Shown: positions 23,705 through 31,806 of the stretch, piece after piece | Numbering within the stretch: the stretch's first letter is position 1 | Layout of the letters: every line of letters begins with the position of its first letter | Source of the DNA: an uncultured Lachnospiraceae bacterium | GTDB lineage: Bacteria; Bacillota; Clostridia; Lachnospirales; Lachnospiraceae | Assembly: GCA_910587895.1 (NCBI GenBank) | Contig: CAJUOE010000004.1 | Location: forward strand, 1-35,485 | Length of the DNA: 35,485 nucleotides | Direction: 5' to 3' | The notes under the pieces: model-generated | The model's input: the letters and a program-made list of their open reading frames with translations, nothing else | Databases searched by the model: none | Told to the model about the DNA's origin: nothing | Translations under genes and position numbers: made by a program

Positions 23705-24213
23705 AACAGTAAATCCATCAGATAGCCGTAAACATCTTCGTTTGAGGAATTCCAATTGGAGCAGATGGCCTGCGCCTCTGCCTTTGATTTGACGGTAATG
23801 GTCAAATCAATCAGGGAACGGTTCTTTTCTTTGATCTGGCAGCGCGCGGCAAATTCCTGGGCAGTCGTCTTGTAGTAATCGGCAATCATGGAAATTTCCT
23901 GTTTTAATTCCAGCTGGTTTTCTTTAAAATAGTCGATGACGTCCGCCTTAATGGCATCGGAAATCTTATCGGGGAAATAAGAGAGCGTTTCCCTGCCTGC
24001 GGGTGTGATATAGTAGTGGGTGTTATTGTATGTGGATTCCGTGCGGATTAATCCGGTGTCAATCAGCTCACTGATGGCCTGCTGAATCGTAAAATACGTC
24101 GTGTAATCCTTGTTCAGCATGAAGTTGGAAATCTGGGTATTGGTGAGGGGGAAATCCACCCTGTCCAGCATATAAAGTACAATTAGTTTATATTGTGTGG
24201 CAGCTTCTGCCAT
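23698..24213 (-). CDS. DUF4364 family protein (winged helix, PadR-like)
   Basis: The protein has 171 residues. The N-terminal ~80 residues form a winged helix: LIVLYMLDRVDFPLTNTQISNFML, then FTIQQAISELIDTGLI and a wing TYNNTHYYITPAGRETL. The remainder is helical with a beta hairpin. This matches DUF4364, a clostridial putative regulator family with no proven target. GGAG 8 bases before ATG (24211-24213) supports the start. It is the third gene of a minus-strand run after malic enzyme and the radical SAM protein, 40 bases downstream of the latter. Confidence 0.85.
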   Translation of the reverse strand: MAEAATQYKLIVLYMLDRVDFPLTNTQISNFMLNKDYTTYFTIQQAISELIDTGLIRTESTYNNTHYYITPAGRETLSYFPDKISDAIKADVIDYFKENQLELKQEISMIADYYKTTAQEFAARCQIKEKNRSLIDLTITVKSKAEAQAICSNWNSSNEDVYGYLMDLLLK

Positions 24214-24253
24214 AAGTATCGCTCCTTATCTGTTTATTCCTGAAATACATGTT

Positions 24254-25228
24254 CTATGTTTTCTGTTCGAATTCTGTGTATTCGTAATGTTTTCCCTGCC
24301 AGGTGTCCCGTTTTTTCAAAGTCTGTTCGATTTGGTTGAGAACGCTTCGTTTTGCGCTGCTCCATAAAGGCGCAATCAGCAAATTTTTGGGGCCGTCTCC
24401 GGTGAGGCGGTGGATGGTGATTTCTTTTGGCAGGCGTTCCAGACAATCTGTCACCAGCTCGCAGTATTCGTCCTGCGTAAGCAGCCGAAAGGGATTTTCA
24501 CGGTAAATTGCGCCCAAATCCGTATCGGAAAGGATATGCAAAAGCTGTAGTTTGATTCCGAAAACATTCAGGTCCCCCACATGGCGTACGGTCTCAAGCA
24601 TCTGTTCCCTGCTTTCTCCGGGAAGACCGAGAATGACATGGACGATAACCGGAATGTGGCGTTGGGAAAGAGCGGCTACCGCTTCGTGGAAACATGCGAG
24701 CGTAAATCCACTGCGGATAAAACGGCTGGTCTGCGGATGAATGGTCTGTAAGCCAAGCTCTATCCAGACAGGTTTTATCCGGTTTAACTCTGCCAAAAGA
24801 TTGAGGATTTCCGGCGAGAGGCAGTCTGGACGCGTGGCAACGGATAGGATGACAACATCAGAATCCATAATCGCCTCAGTGAAAATTTGGCGCAGATAGC
24901 CTGTGGGGGCATAGGTATTCGTGTATGCCTGAAAATAGGCGATGAATTTCCGGCAGTTTCGTTTGCTGCGAATCTGTTCTTTGGCGGCGGCAAGCTGTGC
25001 GGCAATGGATTTTTCCCGCTGCTGTGCAAAGTCTCCGCTTCCTGCCGCGCTGCAAAAAATACAGCCTCCGGTACCCAGCGTGCCGTCGCGGTTCGGGCAG
25101 GTCATGCCGCCGTTTAATGCCAGGCGGTAGACTTTTTCCCCGTACGTTTGTTTTAAATAAGAATCCACGGAATAGTAGCGCCTGCCATTCCAGAAATCTG
25201 TATTTTCGGAAGAAATGAGTGTCTTCAT
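24254..25228 (-). CDS. TIGR01212 family radical SAM protein (YtqA-like)
   Basis: The protein has 324 residues. The cluster cysteines are C44, C56 and C59 in CPNRDGTLGTGGCIFC, an Elp3-like spacing rather than CX3CX2C and diagnostic of TIGR01212/YhcC-YtqA. Further family marks are YFQAYTNTYAP, SVATRPDCL, WIELGLQT and the glycine motif HVILGLPGES. The reaction is not established; a tRNA or cofactor modification is usually suggested. The gene starts 9 bases after the malic enzyme stop, and no good ribosome binding site is visible, so coupling to upstream translation is likely. Confidence 0.92.
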   Translation of the reverse strand: MKTLISSENTDFWNGRRYYSVDSYLKQTYGEKVYRLALNGGMTCPNRDGTLGTGGCIFCSAAGSGDFAQQREKSIAAQLAAAKEQIRSKRNCRKFIAYFQAYTNTYAPTGYLRQIFTEAIMDSDVVILSVATRPDCLSPEILNLLAELNRIKPVWIELGLQTIHPQTSRFIRSGFTLACFHEAVAALSQRHIPVIVHVILGLPGESREQMLETVRHVGDLNVFGIKLQLLHILSDTDLGAIYRENPFRLLTQDEYCELVTDCLERLPKEITIHRLTGDGPKNLLIAPLWSSAKRSVLNQIEQTLKKRDTWQGKHYEYTEFEQKT

Positions 25229-25237
25229 GAGCTATGC

Positions 25238-26392
25238 TTATCCCGGAATATGGGATTTGACGGCCTGGCTTACAACCTGCGCTACCCTGGGGTCAAATGC
25301 TTCCGGCATGATAAAGTCTTCGTTCAGCTGATCTTCGGACACCAATCCGGCAATGGCTGTGGCGGCCGCCAGTTTCATTTCTTCTGTAATCTGGCGGGCG
25401 CGTCCCTCCAGTGCGCCTTTGAAGATGCCGGGGAAGGCCACCACATTGTTGACCTGATTCGGGAAATCGCTGCGTCCGGTACCAACGACCCTTGCCCCGG
25501 CAGCTTTGGCGATGTCCGGCATGATTTCCGGAACCGGGTTTGCCATGGCAAACAGGATGGCGTCGCTGTTCATGGAGGAGACCATCTCAGCGGTCACGAT
25601 ATTCGGGGCGGAGACGCCGACGAAGATGTCTGCGCCTTTCAGCGCATCGGCGAGCGTTCCCGTCTGGTTCGTTATATTGGTGACCTCTGTCATTTTCTGC
25701 TGCATCCAGTTTAAATCGGGATAATCTTTGCCGATGATTCCCAGGCGGTCGCACATGGTGATGTCGGAAAAACCATAGGTCAGGAGAAGTTTGGTGATGG
25801 CAATTCCTGCGGAGCCTGCGCCGTTTACCACTACTTTGCAGTTTTCTTTCTGTTTGCCGGTGACTTTCAGCGCATTGATGATTCCGGCAAGCACCACGAT
25901 TGCCGTTCCGTGCTGATCGTCATGGAAGACCGGGATGGAGAGCGTCTCCTTGAGCCGTTCTTCGATTTCGAAACAGCGGGGGGCGGAGATGTCCTCCAGA
26001 TTGATGCCGCCATAGCTGGGAGCCAGGCAGGTGACCGTGCGGATGATCTCTTCCGTGTCCTGTGTGTCCAGACAGATGGGGACGGCGTTGACGCCGCCGA
26101 ATTCTTTGAACAGCACGCATTTTCCTTCCATGACAGGCATGGCGGCGTAGGGGCCGATATTGCCAAGGCCCAGGACGGCGCTGCCGTCAGAGACTACGGC
26201 GACGGTATTTGCCTTCATTGTATAGATATAGGCATTGTCGGGATTTTCTGCGATGAGCTTACATGGTTCCGCTACGCCCGGCGTGTAGGCGATGGACAAA
26301 TCTTCGCGTGAGGTTACCGGGGATTTTGCAACGGTTTCCAGTTTGCCGTTCCATTCTTTATGTAAGAAAATTGCTTTTTCCTGTGTTGTCAT
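25238..26392 (-). CDS. NAD(P)-dependent malic enzyme
   Basis: The protein has 384 residues. Converts malate to pyruvate and CO2 with reduction of NAD(P). The short bacterial form has catalytic Y36 (SIAYTPGVAEPC) and K91 (MEGKCVLFK), metal ligands in LEDISAPRCFEIE and FHDDQHGTA, and the dinucleotide fold GAGSAGIAI (~200). No phosphotransacetylase extension is present, unlike MaeB. AAAGGAG about 9 bases before ATG (26390-26392) and the promoter at 26428-26456 fix the start. It leads the minus-strand run with the radical SAM and DUF4364 genes. Confidence 0.95.
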   Translation of the reverse strand: MTTQEKAIFLHKEWNGKLETVAKSPVTSREDLSIAYTPGVAEPCKLIAENPDNAYIYTMKANTVAVVSDGSAVLGLGNIGPYAAMPVMEGKCVLFKEFGGVNAVPICLDTQDTEEIIRTVTCLAPSYGGINLEDISAPRCFEIEERLKETLSIPVFHDDQHGTAIVVLAGIINALKVTGKQKENCKVVVNGAGSAGIAITKLLLTYGFSDITMCDRLGIIGKDYPDLNWMQQKMTEVTNITNQTGTLADALKGADIFVGVSAPNIVTAEMVSSMNSDAILFAMANPVPEIMPDIAKAAGARVVGTGRSDFPNQVNNVVAFPGIFKGALEGRARQITEEMKLAAATAIAGLVSEDQLNEDFIMPEAFDPRVAQVVSQAVKSHIPG

Positions 26393-26427
26393 TTCAATCT
26401 CTCCTTTGTTTTCATGGCATTTTATTC

Positions 26428-26456
26428 ATCATAGCATGAAAAAAATTGCAAATCAA
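26428..26456 (-). promoter_or_regulatory. Promoter of the malic enzyme operon
   Basis: On the minus strand TTGATT (plus 26451-26456), 17-base spacer, TATGAT (plus 26428-26433). The leader is about 30 bases. Confidence 0.78.
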
Positions 26457-26467
26457 GAAAAAAGGAC

Positions 26468-26496
26468 TTCCTATTTATAAAAAGATAGTGTATAAT
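26468..26496 (+). promoter_or_regulatory. Probable promoter of rho
   Basis: A perfect TATAAT (26491-26496) lies 17 bases after TTCCTA (26468-26473), a weak -35. It is back to back with the malic enzyme promoter. The leader is about 85 bases and could hold Rho autoregulation, but I see no clear structure in it. Confidence 0.6.
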
Positions 26497-26587
26497 AGGG
26501 CTACTACAGAGACATAATTTCTGTGTATGAAGTCGTTGTCTACTCTGACATAGAATCCCAGTGTGATAATAGTAAAAGGAGAATTGT

Positions 26588-28108
26588 ATGAGAGAAAAAT
26601 ATGAAAGTTTATCTGTGACAGTATTAAGGGACGTGGCGAAATCCAGAGGATTAAAACATCTCTCAGGGCTGAAGAAGAAAGAGCTGGTAGAGCTGATGCT
26701 TGAAGAAGATAAGAAAGATGCGTTAAAAGAAAAAAGTTCAGGGGAGACGCAGGAGGGGACGACAGGAAGAGCGAAAGAGAAGACGACGGGAAGAACAGAA
26801 GACAAGCGTATGCAGACGATAGAGCACAAGGATGCAAGGAGCATACAGCCGCGGGAGAACCGTGGGGAATATGCGGAAAGACCCGGCACAGAAGGGCATG
26901 GGGAACCGGGAGAACATAGGGAGCGCAAGCCCGGCAAGATTATAACGCCGGACGGCATTGAAATTGACAATCCGGAACTGGACAGCGGAATCAGCGCGCA
27001 TGGCATCCTGGAGGTCATGCCGGATGGGTATGGATTTATTCGGTGTGAGAATTACCTGCCGGGGGAGAATGACGTATATGTTTCCCCATCCCAGATTCGC
27101 AGGTTTGGATTAAAGACAGGCGATATCATACATGGCAATACCAGAATTAAGACGCAGCAGGAGAAGTTCAGCGCGCTCCTCTATATCCGCAGCATTAACG
27201 ACTGTCATCCGTCCGAGATACTGCGCCGTCCGAACTTTGAGGATCTTACGCCGATTTTCCCGAACGAACGGATTCGGCTGGAAACGGAGCGGAGTGCGGT
27301 TGCCATGCGTATCATGGACGTCGTCTCTCCGATTGGCAAGGGGCAGAGAGGTATGATTGTTTCTCCGCCGAAGGCCGGTAAGACCACGCTTTTGAAACAG
27401 GTGGCAAAGGCTGTGACCAGGAATAATCCTGAGATGCATCTGATCATCCTCCTGATTGACGAACGTCCGGAGGAGGTAACCGATATCAAAGAGGCGATTG
27501 AAGGCAAGAACGTGGAGGTTATCTATTCAACGTTTGATGAATTACCGGAACATCACAAGCGGGTATCCGAGATGGTAATTGAACGTGCAAGGCGTCTGGT
27601 GGAGCACAACAAGGACGTGATGATCCTTCTCGACAGTATTACACGCCTGGCGCGCGCATATAATCTGATAGTTCCTCCGAGCGGACGAACATTGTCCGGC
27701 GGTATTGACCCGGCAGCCTTACATATGCCGAAACGGTTTTTCGGCGCTGCAAGGAACATGCGTGAGGGAGGCAGCATTACGATTCTTGCTACCGCGCTGG
27801 TGGATACCGGAAGCCGTATGGATGACGTTGTCTATGAGGAGTTTAAGGGAACCGGCAACATGGAGCTGATTCTGGACCGCAAGCTTTCCGAACGCCGCAT
27901 TTTCCCGGCTGTGGATATTACGAAGTCCGGAACGCGAAGGGAAGACCTGCTTTTGAACCATGAAGAGCAGGAGGCCGTGGAAGTTATGCGCCGTGCAATT
28001 AACGGAATGCGTGCGGACGAGGCTGTCGAGAGCATTTTGAATCTTTTTGTGCGTACCAACAATAACCGTGAGTTCTGCCAGATGGTAAAGAAGACGAAAC
28101 TGGTGTAA
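26588..28108 (+). CDS. rho: Transcription termination factor Rho
   Basis: The protein has 506 residues, a hexameric RNA helicase that ends transcripts. The N-terminal SAP-like helical domain (~1-45, SVTVLRDVAKSRGL...LKKKELVELML) is followed by a charged, low-complexity insertion (~46-115, rich in T, E, R, G). Then come the cold-shock-like RNA-binding domain (~130-200, HGILEVMPDGYGFIR) and the RecA-like ATPase, with Walker A SPPKAGKTTLL (~257) and Walker B DVMILLDSITRLARA. The Q-loop and R-loop regions are intact. The insertion is typical of Clostridia and Actinobacteria. AAAGGAG 6 bases before ATG 26588 supports the start. Confidence 0.97.
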   Translation: MREKYESLSVTVLRDVAKSRGLKHLSGLKKKELVELMLEEDKKDALKEKSSGETQEGTTGRAKEKTTGRTEDKRMQTIEHKDARSIQPRENRGEYAERPGTEGHGEPGEHRERKPGKIITPDGIEIDNPELDSGISAHGILEVMPDGYGFIRCENYLPGENDVYVSPSQIRRFGLKTGDIIHGNTRIKTQQEKFSALLYIRSINDCHPSEILRRPNFEDLTPIFPNERIRLETERSAVAMRIMDVVSPIGKGQRGMIVSPPKAGKTTLLKQVAKAVTRNNPEMHLIILLIDERPEEVTDIKEAIEGKNVEVIYSTFDELPEHHKRVSEMVIERARRLVEHNKDVMILLDSITRLARAYNLIVPPSGRTLSGGIDPAALHMPKRFFGAARNMREGGSITILATALVDTGSRMDDVVYEEFKGTGNMELILDRKLSERRIFPAVDITKSGTRREDLLLNHEEQEAVEVMRRAINGMRADEAVESILNLFVRTNNNREFCQMVKKTKLV

Positions 28109-28183
28109 TGCCGGAATATATGACAGGATTTTTTGCTGGTACAGGGAAAGAAGGTAAATTTTACAAAATTTTTTATAAAAAAC

Positions 28184-28212
28184 TTGCACATATGTAAAAT
28201 ATATGCTACAAT
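28184..28212 (+). promoter_or_regulatory. Sigma-A promoter of rpmE
   Basis: TTGCAC (28184-28189), 17-base spacer, TACAAT (28207-28212). The leader to rpmE is about 75 bases. No clear terminator separates it from rho. Confidence 0.8.
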
Positions 28213-28293
28213 AATAAAGCTGTTGTGCAGGCAATAGCGTAAACAGGAAAATCAGTTTAGAGGATTTAAAATAGAGAGTGAAGAGGTGAAAAC

Positions 28294-28500
28294 ATGAGAG
28301 AAGGAATCCATCCGGCATATCATCAGGCAACCGTAACATGCAACTGTGGAAATACGTTTACGACAGGATCCACGAAGGAAGATATTCACGTTGAAATCTG
28401 TTCCAAATGTCATCCATTCTACACAGGTCAGCAGAAGGCTGCTCAGGCTCGTGGACGTATTGACAAGTTCAATCGTAAATACGGCATGAACAATCAGTAG
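28294..28500 (+). CDS. rpmE: 50S ribosomal protein L31 (zinc-binding C+ form)
   Basis: A 68-residue large-subunit protein at the central protuberance. The four zinc ligands C16, C18, C36 and C39 are all present (TCNCGN, EICSKCHPFYTGQQ), so this is the zinc-containing paralogue rather than the zinc-independent form induced in zinc starvation. GAGGTG about 7 bases before ATG 28294 supports the start. It has its own promoter and terminator between rho and the DUF1385-prmC-prfA group, a common clostridial order. Confidence 0.97.
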   Translation: MREGIHPAYHQATVTCNCGNTFTTGSTKEDIHVEICSKCHPFYTGQQKAAQARGRIDKFNRKYGMNNQ

Positions 28501-28522
28501 TTTCAAAGTTCAACTGAACCGA

Positions 28523-28558
28523 AAGAGGATGTCTGTTAAAGTGGACATCCTTTCTTTT
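28523..28558 (+). terminator. Rho-independent terminator after rpmE
   Basis: AGGATGTC (28526-28533) pairs with GACATCCT (28544-28551), extended by weaker pairs, and is followed by TTCTTTT. Confidence 0.8.
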
Positions 28559-28599
28559 CGTTCTACGGAAAAACCAGGATTTAACTGTTTGGAGAGGAA

Positions 28600-29517
28600 G
28601 TGGGAAAGTTGGCTTATTCTGGAATTGGCGGACAGGCTGTCATGGAAGGCGTAATGATGAAATATAAAGAATCCTACGCCGTGGCAGTGCGCAAACCGGA
28701 TCATGAAATTATTGTGGAAAAAAAAGAATATCATGGAATCTGCAAGAATCAAACACTCAGAAATATGGTGTTTGTGCGTGGCGTTATTAGTTTTGTGGAA
28801 TCTTTCGTATTGGGACTGTCAACACTGACGTTCTCGGCATCTTTTTTTGAGGAGGAAGATAAGGACAAAGGGGCGAAAAGCGAGAAGAAAGAAAAAGCGG
28901 AGATGGGATTTACGATTGCCCTGTCGCTTTTGCTTGCGGTGGCAATTTTTATGGCGCTGCCGTTCTATGTGTCCCTGTTTTTTCAGAGATATATTTCTTC
29001 TGAAACTTTGATTATTCTTATTGAGGGCGCGCTGCGGCTTTTGATATTTTTTGCATATATCGTATTGATTTCCAGGATGGAAGATATTCGACGGGTATTT
29101 ATGTACCACGGCGCCGAGCATAAGTGCATCAACTGCATTGAGCACGGAATGGACCTGACTGTGGAGAATGTCAAGGCAAGTTCCAGGGAACACAAACGCT
29201 GTGGAACCAGTTTTCTCTTTTTTGTGGTGATTATCACCATTATTGCAACCATGTTCATCCGCGTGGATTCCAGGATTCTCCGGCTGGTGTTGCGGATTGC
29301 AATTATTCCGTTGGTTGCGGGAATTTCTTATGAGTTTATCCGCCTGGCAGGCAGGAGCAATCACCCCGTTATCAATGCTCTGAGCAAACCGGGGTTGTGG
29401 ATGCAGAAACTGACAACCAGAGAACCGGATGAGGAGATGATTGAGGTTGGAATTGCATCAGTGGAAGCCGTGTTTGACTGGAAAAGCTACGTGAGAACTG
29501 TGAGGGAGGAAACATGA
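28600..29517 (+). CDS. DUF1385 family membrane protein
   Basis: The protein has 305 residues. It opens with YSGIGGQAVMEGVMMK, the DUF1385 signature, and has the conserved MYHGAEHKCINCIEHG segment with its histidines and cysteines. Four to five hydrophobic helices (about 60-80, 103-128, 133-158, 203-222, 226-248) place it in the membrane. Function is unknown; it is nearly always just upstream of prmC-prfA in Firmicutes, as here. The start is taken as GTG 28600 with GGAG 5 bases away; TTG 28609 is an alternative. Its stop overlaps prmC by four bases (ATGA). Confidence 0.88.
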   Translation: MGKLAYSGIGGQAVMEGVMMKYKESYAVAVRKPDHEIIVEKKEYHGICKNQTLRNMVFVRGVISFVESFVLGLSTLTFSASFFEEEDKDKGAKSEKKEKAEMGFTIALSLLLAVAIFMALPFYVSLFFQRYISSETLIILIEGALRLLIFFAYIVLISRMEDIRRVFMYHGAEHKCINCIEHGMDLTVENVKASSREHKRCGTSFLFFVVIITIIATMFIRVDSRILRLVLRIAIIPLVAGISYEFIRLAGRSNHPVINALSKPGLWMQKLTTREPDEEMIEVGIASVEAVFDWKSYVRTVREET

Positions 29518-30350
29518 CGTTTGAAGGTGCATTGGAGTATGGAAAGGAAATTTTACAGAAAGCCGGCGTGTCGGATGTTGACCTGGATGCGTGGTATCTC
29601 ATGGAATATGTCTGTAAGATGGACAAAAGCCGCTATTATCTGGTGAGCGGTGATGAGATGGCAGATGAGAAATTTCTGGAATATGAATTGTTATTGCGAA
29701 AACGCGCGGAGCGCGTACCTCTTCAGTATATTACCGGCAACCAGGAGTTTATGGGGCTGGAATTTAAAGTGAATTCCCATGTTCTGATACCGCGTCAGGA
29801 TACGGAAACGCTGGTCGAGGAGGCGTTGAAGGTTCTGGAGCCGGGCATGGAGGTGCTGGAGCTCTGCACGGGTTCCGGCTGTGTGATGATCAGCCTTCTG
29901 AAACAAAAAGAGATTTGCGGTACGGCGAGCGACATTTCCAAGCAGGCGCTTTTGATTGCCAAAGAGAATGCGAGGAACAATCAGGTGGAAATGGGGCTTG
30001 TGCGCAGCGATTTGTTTCAGAATATTACGGGCATGTATGATATGATTGTTGCAAATCCGCCGTACATTCCTACCGGAACGATTGAGTCTTTGATGCCGGA
30101 GGTGAAGAATTTTGAGCCGATAGAGGCATTGGACGGCGGTGAGGACGGCTTGTATTTTTATCGCGAGATTGTAAAGCAGAGCAGAGGATTTTTAAAATCC
30201 AATGGCTACCTCTGTCTGGAAATTGGACACGACCAGGGCGGCAGGGTGGCGTTCCTCATGGAGGAAAACGGTTACCGGAATGTGAGGGTAATCAAAGACC
30301 TTGCCGGAAATGACCGCGTGGTCCGTGGAAACCTGCCGTCAGTGAAATAG
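29514..30350 (+). CDS. prmC: Release factor glutamine methyltransferase
   Basis: The protein has 278 residues. Methylates the glutamine of the GGQ motif in RF1 and RF2 with SAM. A helical N-terminal substrate-binding domain (~1-80) precedes a Rossmann-type SAM domain with VLELCTGSGCV (~114-124) and the catalytic NPPY (181-184). A VLIPRQDTE stretch (~90-98) is typical. Its ATG overlaps the DUF1385 stop by four bases and it ends 13 bases before prfA, its substrate, so enzyme and target are co-expressed. Confidence 0.96.
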   Translation: MTFEGALEYGKEILQKAGVSDVDLDAWYLMEYVCKMDKSRYYLVSGDEMADEKFLEYELLLRKRAERVPLQYITGNQEFMGLEFKVNSHVLIPRQDTETLVEEALKVLEPGMEVLELCTGSGCVMISLLKQKEICGTASDISKQALLIAKENARNNQVEMGLVRSDLFQNITGMYDMIVANPPYIPTGTIESLMPEVKNFEPIEALDGGEDGLYFYREIVKQSRGFLKSNGYLCLEIGHDQGGRVAFLMEENGYRNVRVIKDLAGNDRVVRGNLPSVK

Positions 30351-30363
30351 AAAGGATGAGATT

Positions 30364-31440
30364 ATGTTTGATAAATTAGAGGATATCCTGTTGCGTTTTG
30401 AAGAAATCATGAATCAGCTCAGTGAGCCGGATGTGGCAAATGACACCAACCGTTTTCGTAAACTGATGAAGGAGCAGAGCGACCTTACGCCCATCGTGGA
30501 TGCTTATAAAGAGTATAAGCAGGCCAGGCAGAATATGGAAGATTCCCTTGCCATGCTTGAGGAGGAAAGTGACGAGGAGATGCGCGAGCTTGCCAAGGAA
30601 GAGCTGAATGAGTCGCGGGATAAGGTGGGAAAGCTTGAGAAAGAACTTAAGATTCTTTTGCTTCCGAAAGACCCCAACGACGACAAGAATGTTATTGTGG
30701 AGATCCGTGCTGGCGCAGGCGGAGATGAGGCTGCATTGTTTGCGGCAGAGATTTACCGGATGTATGTACATTTCGCAGAAGGCCGCCGTTGGAAGGTAGA
30801 GACCATGGAATGCGAAGAAATCGGTATTGGCGGCATGAAAAATGTTACGTTTATGATATCAGGACAGGGCGCATATTCTGTGATGAAATATGAATCCGGA
30901 GTACACAGGGTGCAGCGTGTGCCGGAAACGGAGTCCGGTGGGCGCATCCATACGTCCACCATTACAGTTGCCGTTATGCCGGAGGCGGAGGATGTGGATG
31001 TTGTCATTGACGAAAAAGATATCCGCATTGACGTTATGCGTGCCTCGGGAAATGGCGGCCAGTGTGTCAATACTACGGATTCCGCGGTTCGCCTGACCCA
31101 TTATCCAACGGGAATCGTTATCTACAGCCAGACGGAGAAGTCCCAGCTGCAGAACAAGGAGAAGGCGTTTGCGTTGCTGCGCACAAAGCTCTACGATATG
31201 GAGTGCCAGAAACAGCATGACGCGGAGGCGGAAGCAAGGCGGAGCCAGATTGGGACGGGAGACCGCTCTGAGAAAATCCGTACCTACAACTTCCCGCAGG
31301 GGCGCGTGACAGACCACCGCATTAATCTGACTTTATATAAGCTGGATAAAGTGATGAACGGAGATATTCAGGAGATTGTGGACGCCTGTGTTGCAGCTGA
31401 CCAGGCGGCGAAATTAAGCAACTTTGAAGATAAGGCTTGA
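30364..31440 (+). CDS. prfA: Peptide chain release factor 1
   Basis: The protein has 358 residues. Ends translation at UAA and UAG. The catalytic GGQ is at 231-233 (GNGGQCVNTTDSAVR). The stop-reading PxT tripeptide is PET (187-189), consistent with RF1 rather than RF2. AAAGGATGAG upstream of ATG 30364 supports the start. It is the last gene of the rho-to-prfA block. Because RF1 is what reads UAG, its presence bears on the interrupted gene at 31807-34857: UAG is a true stop in this cell. Confidence 0.97.
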   Translation: MFDKLEDILLRFEEIMNQLSEPDVANDTNRFRKLMKEQSDLTPIVDAYKEYKQARQNMEDSLAMLEEESDEEMRELAKEELNESRDKVGKLEKELKILLLPKDPNDDKNVIVEIRAGAGGDEAALFAAEIYRMYVHFAEGRRWKVETMECEEIGIGGMKNVTFMISGQGAYSVMKYESGVHRVQRVPETESGGRIHTSTITVAVMPEAEDVDVVIDEKDIRIDVMRASGNGGQCVNTTDSAVRLTHYPTGIVIYSQTEKSQLQNKEKAFALLRTKLYDMECQKQHDAEAEARRSQIGTGDRSEKIRTYNFPQGRVTDHRINLTLYKLDKVMNGDIQEIVDACVAADQAAKLSNFEDKA

Positions 31441-31503
31441 AAACCTTGATTTTGCGGGATTTCTGGGGATATTCGGTTCTAGTGGAAATGGAATGAAGAT
31501 AGG

Positions 31504-31543
31504 AAAAAGACGGTCATGGACAGTTTCATCGACTGTCTTTTTT
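31504..31543 (+). terminator. Rho-independent terminator after prfA
   Basis: AAAGACGGTC (31506-31515) pairs with GACTGTCTTT (31531-31540, one G-T), and six T run through 31538-31543. An alternative inner hairpin GACAGT/ACTGTC uses the same T-tract. It marks the end of the core block; the DNA turns AT-rich after it. Between 31544 and the promoter at 31697 I see no gene or repeat. Confidence 0.85.
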
Positions 31544-31696
31544 GTTTTCCGGGCTTTATGGATGCACTGTATACCCCTATTTGGGTTGTATGGATGTATG
31601 CATAGCTTGTATCAGGAAAACATTTTAGGAATCCGTGTAAGGAGTAGTAAAATTTAAAAAATATTGTGATCTGGTAAAGTCCGCAGTTTCTTTTTC

Positions 31697-31725
31697 TTGA
31701 AGGATTTGGAAAGCTGCGCTATAAT
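31697..31725 (+). promoter_or_regulatory. Sigma-A promoter of the HD-Hsp90-like gene
   Basis: TTGAAG (31697-31702), 17-base spacer, TATAAT (31720-31725). The leader is about 75 bases and ends in a strong AAGGAGG (31794-31800). Confidence 0.8.
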
Positions 31726-31806
31726 AGTACAGTGCCAATGTTATTGGAATTAATTTTGGTTTGGGAAAGCGTAAAGAATTAGGATAAAGAACTAAGGAGG
31801 AGTGAA